Assembly: GCA_042854365.1 (NCBI GenBank)
Contig: AP031437.1
Location: 1,984,001-2,048,000 of the forward strand
DNA: 64,000 nt
DNA from: Anaeromassilibacillus sp001305115
GTDB taxonomy: Bacteria; Bacillota; Clostridia; Oscillospirales; Acutalibacteraceae
Direction of reading: 5' to 3'
The number at the start of each line of letters is the position of its first letter. The first letter of the stretch is position 1. The notes under the pieces were generated by a model that did not search any database, was not told the origin of the DNA, and saw nothing but the letters and a program-made list of their open reading frames with translations. Of this stretch, positions 53,825-62,969 are shown one piece after another. A program made the position numbers and the translations under genes.

Positions 53825-54808
53825 TTAATCCATGTCCTTTTCATAGTCAAGAATTTCTCCTGTACTCGCATCAATTTCATAGGAGTATTCTGTTCTTCCA
53901 ATGTCCCACTCCACCTCATACTTTATTCGACCATGGTCATGATCGAATTCTACTTTCATCCGTTGTACATCGCCTTCAGTAACACCCGCATGTTTCAATG
54001 CAATTTGCTTGGCTTCATCTGCCGTCAATGACACTTCGCCGGAAGATCCCGAATTACTGGGAGCGGAATAGTATTCTGCATCATGGTCATACGAAAGAAT
54101 ATCCCCAGAAATTGCATCGATGTCATAATCATATTCGGTATTGTCCTTATAGAACTCTACCTCATATTTCCAGCGTCCATCATCCCTTTCCAATTGGGTG
54201 TAGACAAACTTCACGCTGTCCTTGCTGACACCTGCATGATCTAAAGCGATTTTCTGTGCAGCATCTTCGCCAATATATGAATCTGTAGCGGATGAAGAAC
54301 TCGTTTTGGCAGGCGTACTACTTGAGGTAAATGATTGATTACCCGATTTCTCCGGAGCAGTTTCTTTGCCCGAGGTTACAGGTGCTTGTGAGGCAACCTG
54401 CGATGACGAATTATAATGTTCAATATCTCGATCCATAGAGAGGATTTCTCCTGTTACTGCATCGATGTCATAATCATATTCTTCATTGCCAACCACAAAT
54501 TCAATGTCATATTCTGCGCGATTGTCATCATAATCTAGGCGTGCCCGAATGAACTGCACTTCGTCTTCAGCAAAACCAGCGTTCTTCAATGCAAGATCCT
54601 TTGCCTCTTGTTCCGTGATATAGTCGCCTGAAGCATTACCCGCAATTCCTGCCGAAACATTGCTTGAGGGCGAAGCCACTGGTGCGACCGTCGTTCCCGC
54701 GCCAGAAGCATTGGACGCTGTATCTGACACAGGCGACCCACACCCGGTAAAAAGTGCCAAACTAAGAATCACGGCAGAAGTTGCAATCCATAAATTCTTT
54801 CTATTCAT
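53825..54808 (-). CDS. Lipoprotein with three PepSY domains
   Basis: A 327-residue secreted lipoprotein. A signal peptide ends in the lipobox LFTGCG, giving lipidated Cys23. A Ser/Thr-rich linker leads to three tandem PepSY domains of about 65 residues, each with an EAKxxALxxAG helix and a strand ending YDYDIDAxTGEIL (about 62-135, 180-250 and 260-327). PepSY domains bind or inhibit peptidases and may act as extracytoplasmic sensors. It is the last gene of a regulator-kinase-lipoprotein operon, so it may modulate the kinase at the membrane surface. Confidence 0.9.
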   Translation of the reverse strand: MNRKNLWIATSAVILSLALFTGCGSPVSDTASNASGAGTTVAPVASPSSNVSAGIAGNASGDYITEQEAKDLALKNAGFAEDEVQFIRARLDYDDNRAEYDIEFVVGNEEYDYDIDAVTGEILSMDRDIEHYNSSSQVASQAPVTSGKETAPEKSGNQSFTSSSTPAKTSSSSATDSYIGEDAAQKIALDHAGVSKDSVKFVYTQLERDDGRWKYEVEFYKDNTEYDYDIDAISGDILSYDHDAEYYSAPSNSGSSGEVSLTADEAKQIALKHAGVTEGDVQRMKVEFDHDHGRIKYEVEWDIGRTEYSYEIDASTGEILDYEKDMD

Positions 54809-54912
54809 ACATCATACATCCTTTCCAAAATGTATTTCATTTGCTTTTGTGTCTTCAGTATATCCAGCAAAGATTAAAGCTTCATTAAAAGATGTATGTT
54901 TTTTTAATTTTT

Positions 54913-56259
54913 CTAAGCATGAAACGAAAATGTAAAAGCCGAGCCTTGGCCGAGAACACTCTCCACCTGGATATTCCCTCCATGTGCCTGAACAATCCAT
55001 TTTACCATAGAAAGGCCCAGTCCTGCGCCGCTGGCACTGCGCGCGGAATCCGCCTGCCAAAACCGCTCCCAAACTTTTTCCAAGTTTTCTGGAGCAATTC
55101 CGATACCATTATCTTGTACACAACCGATGATGAGCCCTTGTTTTTTTTGCAAAGTTATCTGCAACCATCCGCCTTCTCTACCATATTTCACTCCATTTTC
55201 AATCAAATTAATCCACACACGCATCAACATGGTTTCATCGCCCTGCATCTCAACATCGGGCTCAATATGTGTCTCCAATTGGATATGCCGCATACTGGCG
55301 TTCTCCTGTTGTTGCTCCACAACCATCATGGCTAAGTCACTGAGGTTAACTGTTTCAAACTGCATCTTACCATGAGCTTTATCTGCACGTGCAAGCATTA
55401 ATAGCTGAGAAATCATGACAGCCATTTTTTCTGCTTGATTTAAAATTGCATGCAACGCCTCCCTTGCTTCATCCAATGTTTTTGCACGCTCAAGAGCATA
55501 TTCACACTGAGAAATAATCACTGTTGTTGGCGTTCGCAATTCATGTGAAGCATCGGAGGTAAACTGCTTTTCCCTCTCAAAAGCCTTTTCCAACCGCGCA
55601 AACATACTGTCAAACTCCGCGGCCAAGGTATAAACTTCATCCCGTCCTTGGCCGAGTGCAATACGGCGAGATAGGTCGTTCCCTTCTCCGATTTCACGCG
55701 CGGTCTGAATGATTCGCCGCACTGGCTGAAAAGCACGGCGTGTGATGAAATAGCCGCCTACTGCCGCAAACAACACAAAAAACGGCAGGACAATCAGCGC
55801 CAGACGGTAGAGTGTCGAAATCGTTGAATCTACTTGATTCGCTGCCGACACGCTGCGTATCCATACAGTGCCATATCCATAAATCGTGTTCTGTTCATCA
55901 TATACATACCAGCTTTTTTGCATACTGGGAATGGTTCGCAATTGACCGGGAGCAAATACTGCCGAATTGTCAAAGTCCCTTGGAACAGAACCGTAAAGCG
56001 GTACACCACCGGCATCGTACACCGAAAGATAGATACCGTCCTTAAAATATTCCAAATCATCATCGATTTCTATTTCCCCGTCGTCTGCGTCAATCTCCCG
56101 CCATCCTGCGGCCACCATATCCATCATCTGGCTCTTTGTTTCTTCCAGTGCCGACTGAGCACCCGTATAAAACAAAAAAGCCAAGACGATGCTGACCAGC
56201 AACACCATAAGCAGCGTAAACCACAGGGTCACCTTCAAATGGATTGATAAGCGCTTCAT
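54913..56259 (-). CDS. Sensor histidine kinase (HAMP type)
   Basis: A 448-residue kinase with two membrane segments (about 10-32 and 160-185) around an extracytoplasmic domain of about 125 residues, a HAMP linker (FQPVRRIIQTAREIGEGNDLSRR), the phosphorylation box FTSDASHELRTPTTVI, and a HATPase domain (NLIENGVKYG, DNGIGIAPE, GAGLGLSMV). Its start overlaps the response regulator stop by 4 bp. With the PepSY lipoprotein after it, the extracytoplasmic domain probably senses an envelope signal. Confidence 0.93.
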   Translation of the reverse strand: MKRLSIHLKVTLWFTLLMVLLVSIVLAFLFYTGAQSALEETKSQMMDMVAAGWREIDADDGEIEIDDDLEYFKDGIYLSVYDAGGVPLYGSVPRDFDNSAVFAPGQLRTIPSMQKSWYVYDEQNTIYGYGTVWIRSVSAANQVDSTISTLYRLALIVLPFFVLFAAVGGYFITRRAFQPVRRIIQTAREIGEGNDLSRRIALGQGRDEVYTLAAEFDSMFARLEKAFEREKQFTSDASHELRTPTTVIISQCEYALERAKTLDEAREALHAILNQAEKMAVMISQLLMLARADKAHGKMQFETVNLSDLAMMVVEQQQENASMRHIQLETHIEPDVEMQGDETMLMRVWINLIENGVKYGREGGWLQITLQKKQGLIIGCVQDNGIGIAPENLEKVWERFWQADSARSASGAGLGLSMVKWIVQAHGGNIQVESVLGQGSAFTFSFHA

Positions 56260-56930
56260 TTGTCCTCCCGCAAAACATATCCCGCTCCACGTACCGTATG
56301 AATCAACTTGGGCTCGTAGCCATCGTCCAATTTTTTACGCAAATACCGAATATAGACATCCACCACATTAGAACCGCCTTCATAATCGTAATTCCAAATA
56401 TGATGACTGATCTTCTCCCTGGAAAGTACAATCCCGCTATTGCGAATCATATATTCTAATATAGCAAATTCTTTGCTGGACAATGACACCACTTGTCCGT
56501 TTCGCTGAACAGTACGGGCCGTACAGTCCACCGTCAAGTCTGCCACAGAAAACACATCGCTTGTGCTGTCTGACAACCGGCGAATCATTACACGAAGACG
56601 AGCCAAAAGCTCATCAAAAGCAAATGGCTTTACCAAATAATCGTCTGCCCCAGCATCCAACCCAGTGACACGGTCTTCAATTCCGTCCCTAGCCGTCAGC
56701 AAAAGTACGGGTGTCTTGTCGCCGCCACTGCGTAACTCTCGAAGCACTTCCAGCCCGCTAATTCCTGGCAACATAATATCCAGGACAATCGCATCATATT
56801 CCGCACAGCGTAAATAATCCAGAGCATCCGTCCCATTAAAACAGCTGTCTACGCTATAATGTGCGGCCTGTAGCTGTTTTACAAGCAGATGATTCAGTTC
56901 GGGTTCATCCTCCACCACAAAAATTCTCAT
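56256..56930 (-). CDS. OmpR-family response regulator
   Basis: A 224-residue regulator. The receiver (1-115) has VVEDEPE, the phospho-acceptor Asp in AIVLDIMLPGISG, and Lys in YLVKPFAF. The C-terminal winged helix (about 130-222) has LSSKEFAILEYMI and VVDVYIRYLRKK. It is the first gene of the operon with the kinase and the PepSY lipoprotein. It presumably autoregulates the operon. Confidence 0.94.
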   Translation of the reverse strand: MRIFVVEDEPELNHLLVKQLQAAHYSVDSCFNGTDALDYLRCAEYDAIVLDIMLPGISGLEVLRELRSGGDKTPVLLLTARDGIEDRVTGLDAGADDYLVKPFAFDELLARLRVMIRRLSDSTSDVFSVADLTVDCTARTVQRNGQVVSLSSKEFAILEYMIRNSGIVLSREKISHHIWNYDYEGGSNVVDVYIRYLRKKLDDGYEPKLIHTVRGAGYVLREDK

Positions 56931-57085
56931 ATAATTCCCTCCAATTTACGACTATTATGATACATTCTGCGTATCCAATCAAGCCCTAATTTTATTTATC
57001 CAGAGTTTCACACAATAAAAAAGGATTTGACTAGCGGACCATAATCTACCCGGACCATCATTTGGGATGATTTGAGATGGAACCA

Positions 57086-57700
57086 GCCTCGGCACGGATG
57101 ACACCATTTGGGGTGGAGAATTTTTGATTGGAGATTATCAAACATTTTCCCATTGTGGCTCAATTCGTCCAATTTTTCTTCCCTGGGGCGATGCAACTGT
57201 TCGGGAGATTGGCAGGATCGCGTTCTCGCTTCTATGGAATGCAGACCTTTCCCTCAAAGGCACATCCTGCTCACCACAAAGCCAAACAGCTTTTTTCGCC
57301 ATTTTGAATAAACGCCAGCATATCCAGAAGCTAGCAGCATCGGGCGGCTATTCGATGGAATTCTATAGCTCTTGGCCAGTCCACAATATGTCCATTATGA
57401 GGGACAGGAAGCCTCTCTTTTGAAAACGTTGGCTCAAAACGATATTCCTGGTCGATGGTATCCAGTGGAGTTCTATGAAAAAATGGACTTCGCCTATTTG
57501 ACACGCGTCCCCTACTCCGTGCAATTGTGGGGGACATTGTGATTCAAACAAATCCTGCTGCGATTGCCCGCGGTTTTATGGATGTCTTGCGCCGGATGGC
57601 ATTGAGCAGTGCCGCGTTCTAAACCCGGATAGACTACCGATAGTCCTCTCCGGCGGCGTGTTTTTCAAAAAGATTTCAAAGAAATTGTACAATCCATTAC
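57086..57700 (+). pseudogene. hypF remnant (C-terminal part, frameshifted)
   Basis: Translating all three plus frames in succession recovers pieces of the carbamoyltransferase HypF: LGTDDTIWGGEFLIGDY (from about 57088), then PWGDATVREIGRIAFSLL, YEGQEASLLKTLA, GFMDVLRRMAL and finally LPIVLSGGVFF (near 57640). The frame changes several times and the N-terminal two thirds are missing. HypF makes the cyanide ligands of NiFe hydrogenase. No hydrogenase or other hyp gene is in the window, so this is a relic. Confidence 0.75.
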
Positions 57701-57714
57701 AGGCATTGCAAAGC

Positions 57715-58375
57715 AGGTAAGCGTACAAATCGTCACTGGCGATACAAAGGTGGTTGAATGTAGAAAAGGGGACGGCCTTTATGCCAACACTGCTGGAATC
57801 GGTTCACCGTGGTGTCCGGTTTATCCTATCAATCAATTCGTGCGGAAGATGTCGTTTTAATCAGTGGAAGTGTGGGATGCTATGGTGCAGCTGTACGGCA
57901 AGGGGAGAAATCCCCTTTGAGGGCAAGCTGTATTCCGACGGTTCTCCACTCCATCCGCTCAGTGCTGCGGCATTACAAGTTGGTGGTGTGCGTATTTTAC
58001 GCGACCCTACTCGTGGCGGGATCGCTACAACACTCAATGAATTTGTTGAGAACCGTCCACGGACGATCGAATTAGAAGAAGAATCTATTCCTGTTGATCC
58101 CGGCGTTGCTGCATCTTGTGAGCTTTTGGGGTTAGCCCCGCTTTACAACGCCTGCGAGGGACGTATGCTGGCTGTCGTTTCCCTGGAACATGCTGCCACC
58201 GTATTGGATGCCAGGCATCATACTCCCGGAGAAGATGGTGCTACTGTCATTGGCCGTGTGACAGAAAGTCGGCCTGGACGCGTTATCCTTCATACCACAT
58301 TCGGTGGAAGCCGCATCCTCGGGAAACTTACCGGAGCACAATTGCCTCGAATTGCGGAAAGGCATAAGGACATAT
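57715..58375 (+). pseudogene. hypE remnant (N-terminus missing, frameshifted)
   Basis: Reading across frames gives the HypE pieces VQIVTGDTKVVE and GLYANTAGIG, then EDVVLISGSVGCYGAAVRQG, then (57754-58446 frame) LRDPTRGGIATTLNEF, IPVDPGVAASCELLGL and GGSRILGKLTG near the end. The first third of HypE is absent: the hypF fragment runs straight into the middle of hypE, so a deletion joined the two before or during decay. HypE dehydrates the carbamoyl group made by HypF. The terminal Cys of active HypE (PRIC) is not found; the sequence has PRIAERH. Confidence 0.78.
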
Positions 58376-58607
58376 TCCAAATCAGACGAAAGGTGTACTG
58401 CATAGTATCATGGAATGCAGTACACCTTTCAATTTGCCACTTATAAAATTAATTTTGGATACATAAGGAACAAAAAGCAACTACTGTCTTATGACTATCC
58501 TGAATAGATTCTTCATAAATTATTAGAAAAACAGTTGCTTTGCTATAGTCCGATGCACTTCATAATTTCTTAGGCCTTATCCTGTAGTTCTTTAAGTTCC
58601 AATATGA

Positions 58608-58832
58608 TTAACAGACACAATTTTTACAAGAAAAGAGCCTTCGAATTCGAATTGCAGAGATCTGAGGTGGGAGACTTTTGGTCATCACACCATTGTACCA
58701 AATCCCCACTCGATCCCCCGCCGAGAGGCACTTCGTGCAATCAGTATTTACCATCACTTCCTGACCCGTAGCATGATCTCTTACCAAAAGACGGTTAGCC
58801 CAAACTTCACGTATTGTTGCAATCATAATCAT
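58608..58832 (-). CDS. Small conserved-looking protein of unknown function
   Basis: A 74-residue protein. ATG 58832 is preceded by AGAGGTG at 6 bp, so it is probably translated, while the longer frame from GTG 58841 overlaps this site. The composition (strand-rich, LLVRDHATGQEVMVNT, GDRVGIWYNG, PPQISAIRI) suggests a small beta-barrel of OB-fold or similar type. The C-terminus has two cysteines (CKNCVC). I do not recognise a named family. It stands alone between the hyp relic and the tRNA. Confidence 0.55.
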   Translation of the reverse strand: MIMIATIREVWANRLLVRDHATGQEVMVNTDCTKCLSAGDRVGIWYNGVMTKSLPPQISAIRIRRLFSCKNCVC

Positions 58833-59059
58833 CTGTTTCACCTCTGTAATAGCATATGCTCAAGAGTACGAACAGGCTAAACACGAGGATTCCGTGAGTG
58901 ATACTGGATATTTCTAATTCTTTTCTTCTTGTATCTAGCGTCCATAGATAAAACATTTTTTAATTGTTCAATGCTTTCTAAAACCATCTCACACGGGAAC
59001 TCTATAATATACACGGTAAGTGTACGAAGATATTATAAATTTCAATGCTGGATTCCATG

Positions 59060-59093
59060 AAAAAAAACCTGAACGCAATTTGCGTTCAGGTTT
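59060..59093 (-). terminator. Terminator after tRNA-Leu
   Basis: AAACCTGAACGCA and its complement (59065-59077, 59081-59093) with a 3-nt loop, followed on the minus strand by T8. It lies 5 bp beyond the tRNA 3' end. Confidence 0.9.
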
Positions 59094-59097
59094 CAGT

Positions 59098-59184
59098 TGG
59101 TGCCGGTGGCCGGACTCGAACCGGCACGTCATTGCTGACAACAGATTTTGAGTCTGTCACGTCTGCCAATTCCATCACACCGGC
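59098..59184 (-). tRNA. tRNA-Leu (anticodon CAA)
   Basis: An 87-nt class II tRNA with encoded CCA (59098-59100). The acceptor stem is GCCGGTG/CACCGGC with discriminator A. The anticodon stem ACAGA/TCTGT holds loop CTCAAAA, giving anticodon CAA for UUG. The long variable arm (TGTCAGCAATGACG) and the T-arm GCCGGTTCGAGTCCGGC are typical of tRNA-Leu. Confidence 0.95.
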
Positions 59185-59308
59185 ATGTAACGTTAAAGAT
59201 TATACAACATTGCTCGCAAAAAAGCAACAGTTTTTTCATATAAATTTTAAAAAAACTCCGATTCTCTTTTTTGTCCATCTTTTAGAAAAAGAGAATCGGA
59301 GTCTATAC

Positions 59309-60112
59309 TTATGCCTGCAAATGTTCCATCATCGTTAAGCAATGGCGAGGACATGCCTCCACACACTTTCCACAGCCAATACATTTCTCCGGGTCGACCG
59401 TGGCGTGGAAATGTTCCACTTTGACGGCCCCAGCTTCACAGACTTTTTGACACTTCATGCAACCAATACAACCCACTTTACAGACCTTATTGGTCATTGC
59501 TCCCTTATCGCAATTATCACAACGCACAACTGCCTGTTTTTTCAAGGGCACTAGGGAAATCAGCTGTTTTGGGCAAGCTTTCACACACATAGAACAGCCT
59601 TTACAACGCGACGGTTCCACATGGGCAACGCCATTGCAGACATCAATCGCACCGTAAGCACAGGAACGAACACAATCTCCCAGTCCCATACAACCGTAAC
59701 GGCAGCTGGAAACGCCCCCTGCCAGTTGTGCGGCAGCGGCACAGGTTTGAATCCCCTCATACTCCATTTTGTCGCTGGTGTTGTCATAACTGCCCAGGCA
59801 ATGGACTACTGCCACCTTGGCCTCTACATCCACATCTGCCAACCCCAGGTACTGGGAAACCATCTTGGCCACTTCCGCCCCTCCAGGTGCACACAGGCCG
59901 GGCTGCGCCTCACCATGTGCCAGTGCCTTTGCATAGCCAGAACAGCCGGAGTACCCACAAGCGCCGCAATTGGCTCCTGGCAACATGGCTTCTATGTCCT
60001 CTGCTTTCTCATCCTTTGGCACCGCCATCAGAATCGAGGCAATTGCAAGCCCTAACCCTGCAATCAGTCCGATTACCGCTACAATGACAATTGGAATCCA
60101 CAATTGATTCAT
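59309..60112 (-). CDS. rnfB: Rnf complex subunit B (ferredoxin-type)
   Basis: A 267-residue iron-sulphur subunit. One N-terminal membrane helix (about 5-28) is followed by a 4Fe-4S domain (GANCGACGYSGCSGYA ... GLCAPGG) and two bacterial ferredoxin modules (CKGCSMCVKACP, CIGCMKCQKVCE) plus a final CIGCGKCVEACP. It passes electrons from ferredoxin into the Rnf chain. It is the last gene of the rnfCDGEAB operon, 16 bp after rnfA. Confidence 0.95.
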   Translation of the reverse strand: MNQLWIPIVIVAVIGLIAGLGLAIASILMAVPKDEKAEDIEAMLPGANCGACGYSGCSGYAKALAHGEAQPGLCAPGGAEVAKMVSQYLGLADVDVEAKVAVVHCLGSYDNTSDKMEYEGIQTCAAAAQLAGGVSSCRYGCMGLGDCVRSCAYGAIDVCNGVAHVEPSRCKGCSMCVKACPKQLISLVPLKKQAVVRCDNCDKGAMTNKVCKVGCIGCMKCQKVCEAGAVKVEHFHATVDPEKCIGCGKCVEACPRHCLTMMEHLQA

Positions 60113-60128
60113 TCTCTACTCCCTCCTA

Positions 60129-60737
60129 TCAACCCAACAGGCCATCAACAAGGCCCTGGAACCCAAGGAAGGACACCGCCACGAGCGATGCCGCAATCAG
60201 GGTGATCGGGAGGCCCTTCAGGAATTTTGGAATATCATTTGTTTCCAGTCGCTCACGGACACCTGCAAAAAGCACCATTGCAACCATGAAACCAATACCG
60301 GAACCAAATGCATTGACCAGGGATTGTACATATCCAAAGGTCGGATCTGCAGCGCCTTTTTCGATCACCAACATAGTGACGCCTAAAACCGCGCAGTTCG
60401 TAGTAATCAGTGGCAAGTAAATTCCCAGCGCATTGTAAAGCGGCGGCATGAACTTGCGCAAAGCAATTTCAATCAGCTGTACCAAAGCAGCTATAATCAA
60501 AATAAAGACGATGGTCTGTAGGTATTCCAGCTGATTGGGTACCAACAGATACATGTAAATCGGCCACGTCACAGCTGTGGCAATCACCATAACAAAGGTC
60601 ACCGCCACGCTCATTCCCGTCGCAGTATTCAGCTTTTTGGATACACCGAGAAATGGGCAGATGCCAAGAAATTTATTGAGCACATAGTTCTCTGTAAGGA
60701 TTGCCGCCAAAAAGATCGCTACCAAATTTTTAATCAT
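60129..60737 (-). CDS. rnfA: Rnf complex subunit A
   Basis: A 202-residue membrane protein with six helices. The N-terminal AAILTENYVLNKFLGICPFLGVS holds the conserved cysteine (near residue 27) that, with RnfE, binds an iron-sulphur centre inside the membrane. It overlaps rnfE by 4 bp. The Rnf complex couples electron transfer from ferredoxin to NAD+ with Na+ or H+ export. Confidence 0.96.
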   Translation of the reverse strand: MIKNLVAIFLAAILTENYVLNKFLGICPFLGVSKKLNTATGMSVAVTFVMVIATAVTWPIYMYLLVPNQLEYLQTIVFILIIAALVQLIEIALRKFMPPLYNALGIYLPLITTNCAVLGVTMLVIEKGAADPTFGYVQSLVNAFGSGIGFMVAMVLFAGVRERLETNDIPKFLKGLPITLIAASLVAVSFLGFQGLVDGLLG

Positions 60738-61420
60738 TTCTTAGCAGCCTCCTTTTTCTGAATCTTCGAACAGTTCTCTGCAAGAGGGCAGCCATGGCAG
60801 CCGAGCTCTGCCGGGCGAGATCCCTCACCTGCCAGCCGGTTTGCCACTGCGATCAGAATTCCAAACACAAAGAAACCTCCTGGCGGCAAAATAAATACAA
60901 TGATCGGGTCGACAACGCCCGCCGTAATCGGGATACCAAACAAGCTTCCCGCGCCAAAAAATTCACGGATCATCCCCATCACCAACAGTGTGGCTGTGAA
61001 TCCCACGCCCATTCCCAGCCCATCAATGATGGATGGTACAATCTTGTTTTTGCTGGCAAACATCTCTGCACGGCCCAAAATAATGCAATTCACCACAATC
61101 AGAGGCAAATATATTCCCAGAGCCTCATCAAGTGCTGGAGAATAGGCCTGAATAAACATCTGTACAACGGACACAAAGCCTGCAATGACTGTGATAAATG
61201 CAGGTATGCGTACTTTATCCGGAATGATCTTGCGCAGAATGGAAATCACCGCATTGGAACACACCAGAACAAACGTCGTCGCTAAACCCATACCAATGGC
61301 ATTGCTCGCAGAGGTGCTGACCGCTAGTGTTGCGCAGCATCCAAGCACCAGGCGCAAAACAGGGTTTTCTTTGACAATGCCCTTGGAGAACTCCTTCCAA
61401 AGGGATTTCTTCTTATCCAT
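60734..61420 (-). CDS. rnfE: Rnf complex subunit E
   Basis: A 228-residue membrane protein, related to RnfA with inverted topology, carrying the matching cysteine motif LRLVLGCCATLAVSTSASNA (about residue 27) and ADPIIVF-like helices (VVDPIIVFILPPGGFF). It ends in a Cys-rich tail (ELGCHGCPLAENC), longer than in the classical proteins, which might bind a metal. It overlaps rnfA by 4 bp. Confidence 0.94.
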   Translation of the reverse strand: MDKKKSLWKEFSKGIVKENPVLRLVLGCCATLAVSTSASNAIGMGLATTFVLVCSNAVISILRKIIPDKVRIPAFITVIAGFVSVVQMFIQAYSPALDEALGIYLPLIVVNCIILGRAEMFASKNKIVPSIIDGLGMGVGFTATLLVMGMIREFFGAGSLFGIPITAGVVDPIIVFILPPGGFFVFGILIAVANRLAGEGSRPAELGCHGCPLAENCSKIQKKEAAKK

Positions 61421-61422
61421 TC

Positions 61423-62001
61423 TTAGGCGCCTCCTTTCACTGTCTCGTACAAGGCCAACGCCTCGTTGACCGCATCGGTCACGCCCTGGGTCGTGATGGT
61501 AGCGCCCGTCATCGCCATGATTTGACCATCCTGCTTTTCGCCGGACTTAATCACTTCAAATTCACCAGATTCTGGAACTGCCTGGTGGAACTGAGCGCGA
61601 AAGTCCTCTTTTTCTGCATTCATACCGAGGCCCGGCGTGTCATCAATGCTGAGCAGTTCCACGCCGGACACCGATCCATCCACCTGAATACCGGTCATCA
61701 CCTGAACCGGGCCGCCATACGAGCTGGCAGAGGTCGTAAATACATATCCGGCCGTTTCTCCGTTCTCCTTGCCAACATAGTAAATAACATTTGCGCCCTC
61801 CGCATCTGTGACCTGCGCTTCTTCAAAGTCTTTAATTCCGGGAAGCACTAACTCACGCGCTTCTCGGGCAGCTTCCTCCTCCTGCTCTGCGATCTTGTCC
61901 TTCGTCAGCAGATTTGTTCCCGCCAACAAGGCCGCAATTACCAAACAAATCAAGGTCAGTGTGACCGTGGGGCGAAGGACCTCTTTTGCCTGAATTTTCA
62001 T
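61423..62001 (-). CDS. rnfG: Rnf complex subunit G (covalent FMN)
   Basis: A 192-residue subunit with one N-terminal membrane helix (about 12-32) and an FMN-binding domain. The flavinylation motif SGATxxT appears as MTGATITTQG (about residue 170), with Thr as the FMN attachment site. It lies 2 bp before rnfE and overlaps rnfD by 4 bp. Confidence 0.95.
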   Translation of the reverse strand: MKIQAKEVLRPTVTLTLICLVIAALLAGTNLLTKDKIAEQEEEAAREARELVLPGIKDFEEAQVTDAEGANVIYYVGKENGETAGYVFTTSASSYGGPVQVMTGIQVDGSVSGVELLSIDDTPGLGMNAEKEDFRAQFHQAVPESGEFEVIKSGEKQDGQIMAMTGATITTQGVTDAVNEALALYETVKGGA

Positions 62002-62969
62002 TCCTGTGCCCCCTCCTTCTTTGCTTTCTCCTTTTTGACCCCAAACGGACGCGGGCGCGTCATACGCTCAATGTGCGGCACCAGGATGTTCATGAGGATA
62101 ATGGAGAAGGATACCCCCTCTGGCAAAGAACCAAACATCCGAATCAACATAGTCAAAATTCCACAACCGACGGCAAATACAATTCGCCCGTTCCGGTTGA
62201 TCGGAGAAGTTGTATAATCCGTCGCCATGAAAATGGAGCCGAGGAGCAATCCGCCGGACAAGAGCTCAAAGATCACATCGCGGCCAGCAAGCAACGAGAT
62301 TACCGCCACGGTTCCCAAATAACAAAGCGGTATCACGGGGCTAATTACCTTGCGGACGATCAAATAGATGCCCCCTAAAAGCAAAGCGATCGCGCAAGTT
62401 TCCCCTAAACAACCGGCACGTGCGCCAAGCAGCATATCCAAATGATTCGGAAGCTGGTCCGCCGCCCCCTGCTTGAGCAGTCCGAGCGGCGAAGCGGTCG
62501 TAATTGCATCTGGGTTCCCGATGCGATACCAGAACGGCACCACCCAATTGCTCATCTTCGCTGGAAAGGAAGCCATCAGTACAATGCGTGCCGTCAAAGC
62601 TGGATTGACAAAGTTCTGTCCAATACCGCCAAACATTTGCTTTACTACAACAATCGCTACCACACTGCCAAAAATTGCGATCAGCGGGCTGATGGTAACC
62701 GGCAAATTAAAAGCGAGCAAAATTCCTGTGACAACCGCGCTCAGGTCAAAAATGGTGTTGTCACGCTTCATCACTCGGCGGCTAAGATATTCTGCCAGTA
62801 CACAGGACCCCACACAGGTAAGAATCAAAATCAATGCCTGAACGCCGAATAATATACAGGAAGCAATGGCCGCGGGGGTCAACGCAATGATGACATCCAG
62901 CATAATTTTCTGAGTAGTTGCCCCACTCCGCAGATGGGGCGAAGGAGATACGATCAATTTTTGCTCCAT
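61998..62969 (-). CDS. rnfD: Rnf complex subunit D (membrane flavoprotein)
   Basis: A 323-residue membrane protein with about nine to ten helices. The segment DAITTASPLGLL (about residue 155) is the usual covalent-FMN threonine site of RnfD/NqrB. The MEQKLIVSPSPHLR start is the family N-terminus; ATG 62969 has GGGAGGG 8 bp upstream and overlaps the rnfC stop codon by one base, so the longer upstream frame (to 63047) is excluded. Confidence 0.95.
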   Translation of the reverse strand: MEQKLIVSPSPHLRSGATTQKIMLDVIIALTPAAIASCILFGVQALILILTCVGSCVLAEYLSRRVMKRDNTIFDLSAVVTGILLAFNLPVTISPLIAIFGSVVAIVVVKQMFGGIGQNFVNPALTARIVLMASFPAKMSNWVVPFWYRIGNPDAITTASPLGLLKQGAADQLPNHLDMLLGARAGCLGETCAIALLLGGIYLIVRKVISPVIPLCYLGTVAVISLLAGRDVIFELLSGGLLLGSIFMATDYTTSPINRNGRIVFAVGCGILTMLIRMFGSLPEGVSFSIILMNILVPHIERMTRPRPFGVKKEKAKKEGAQE

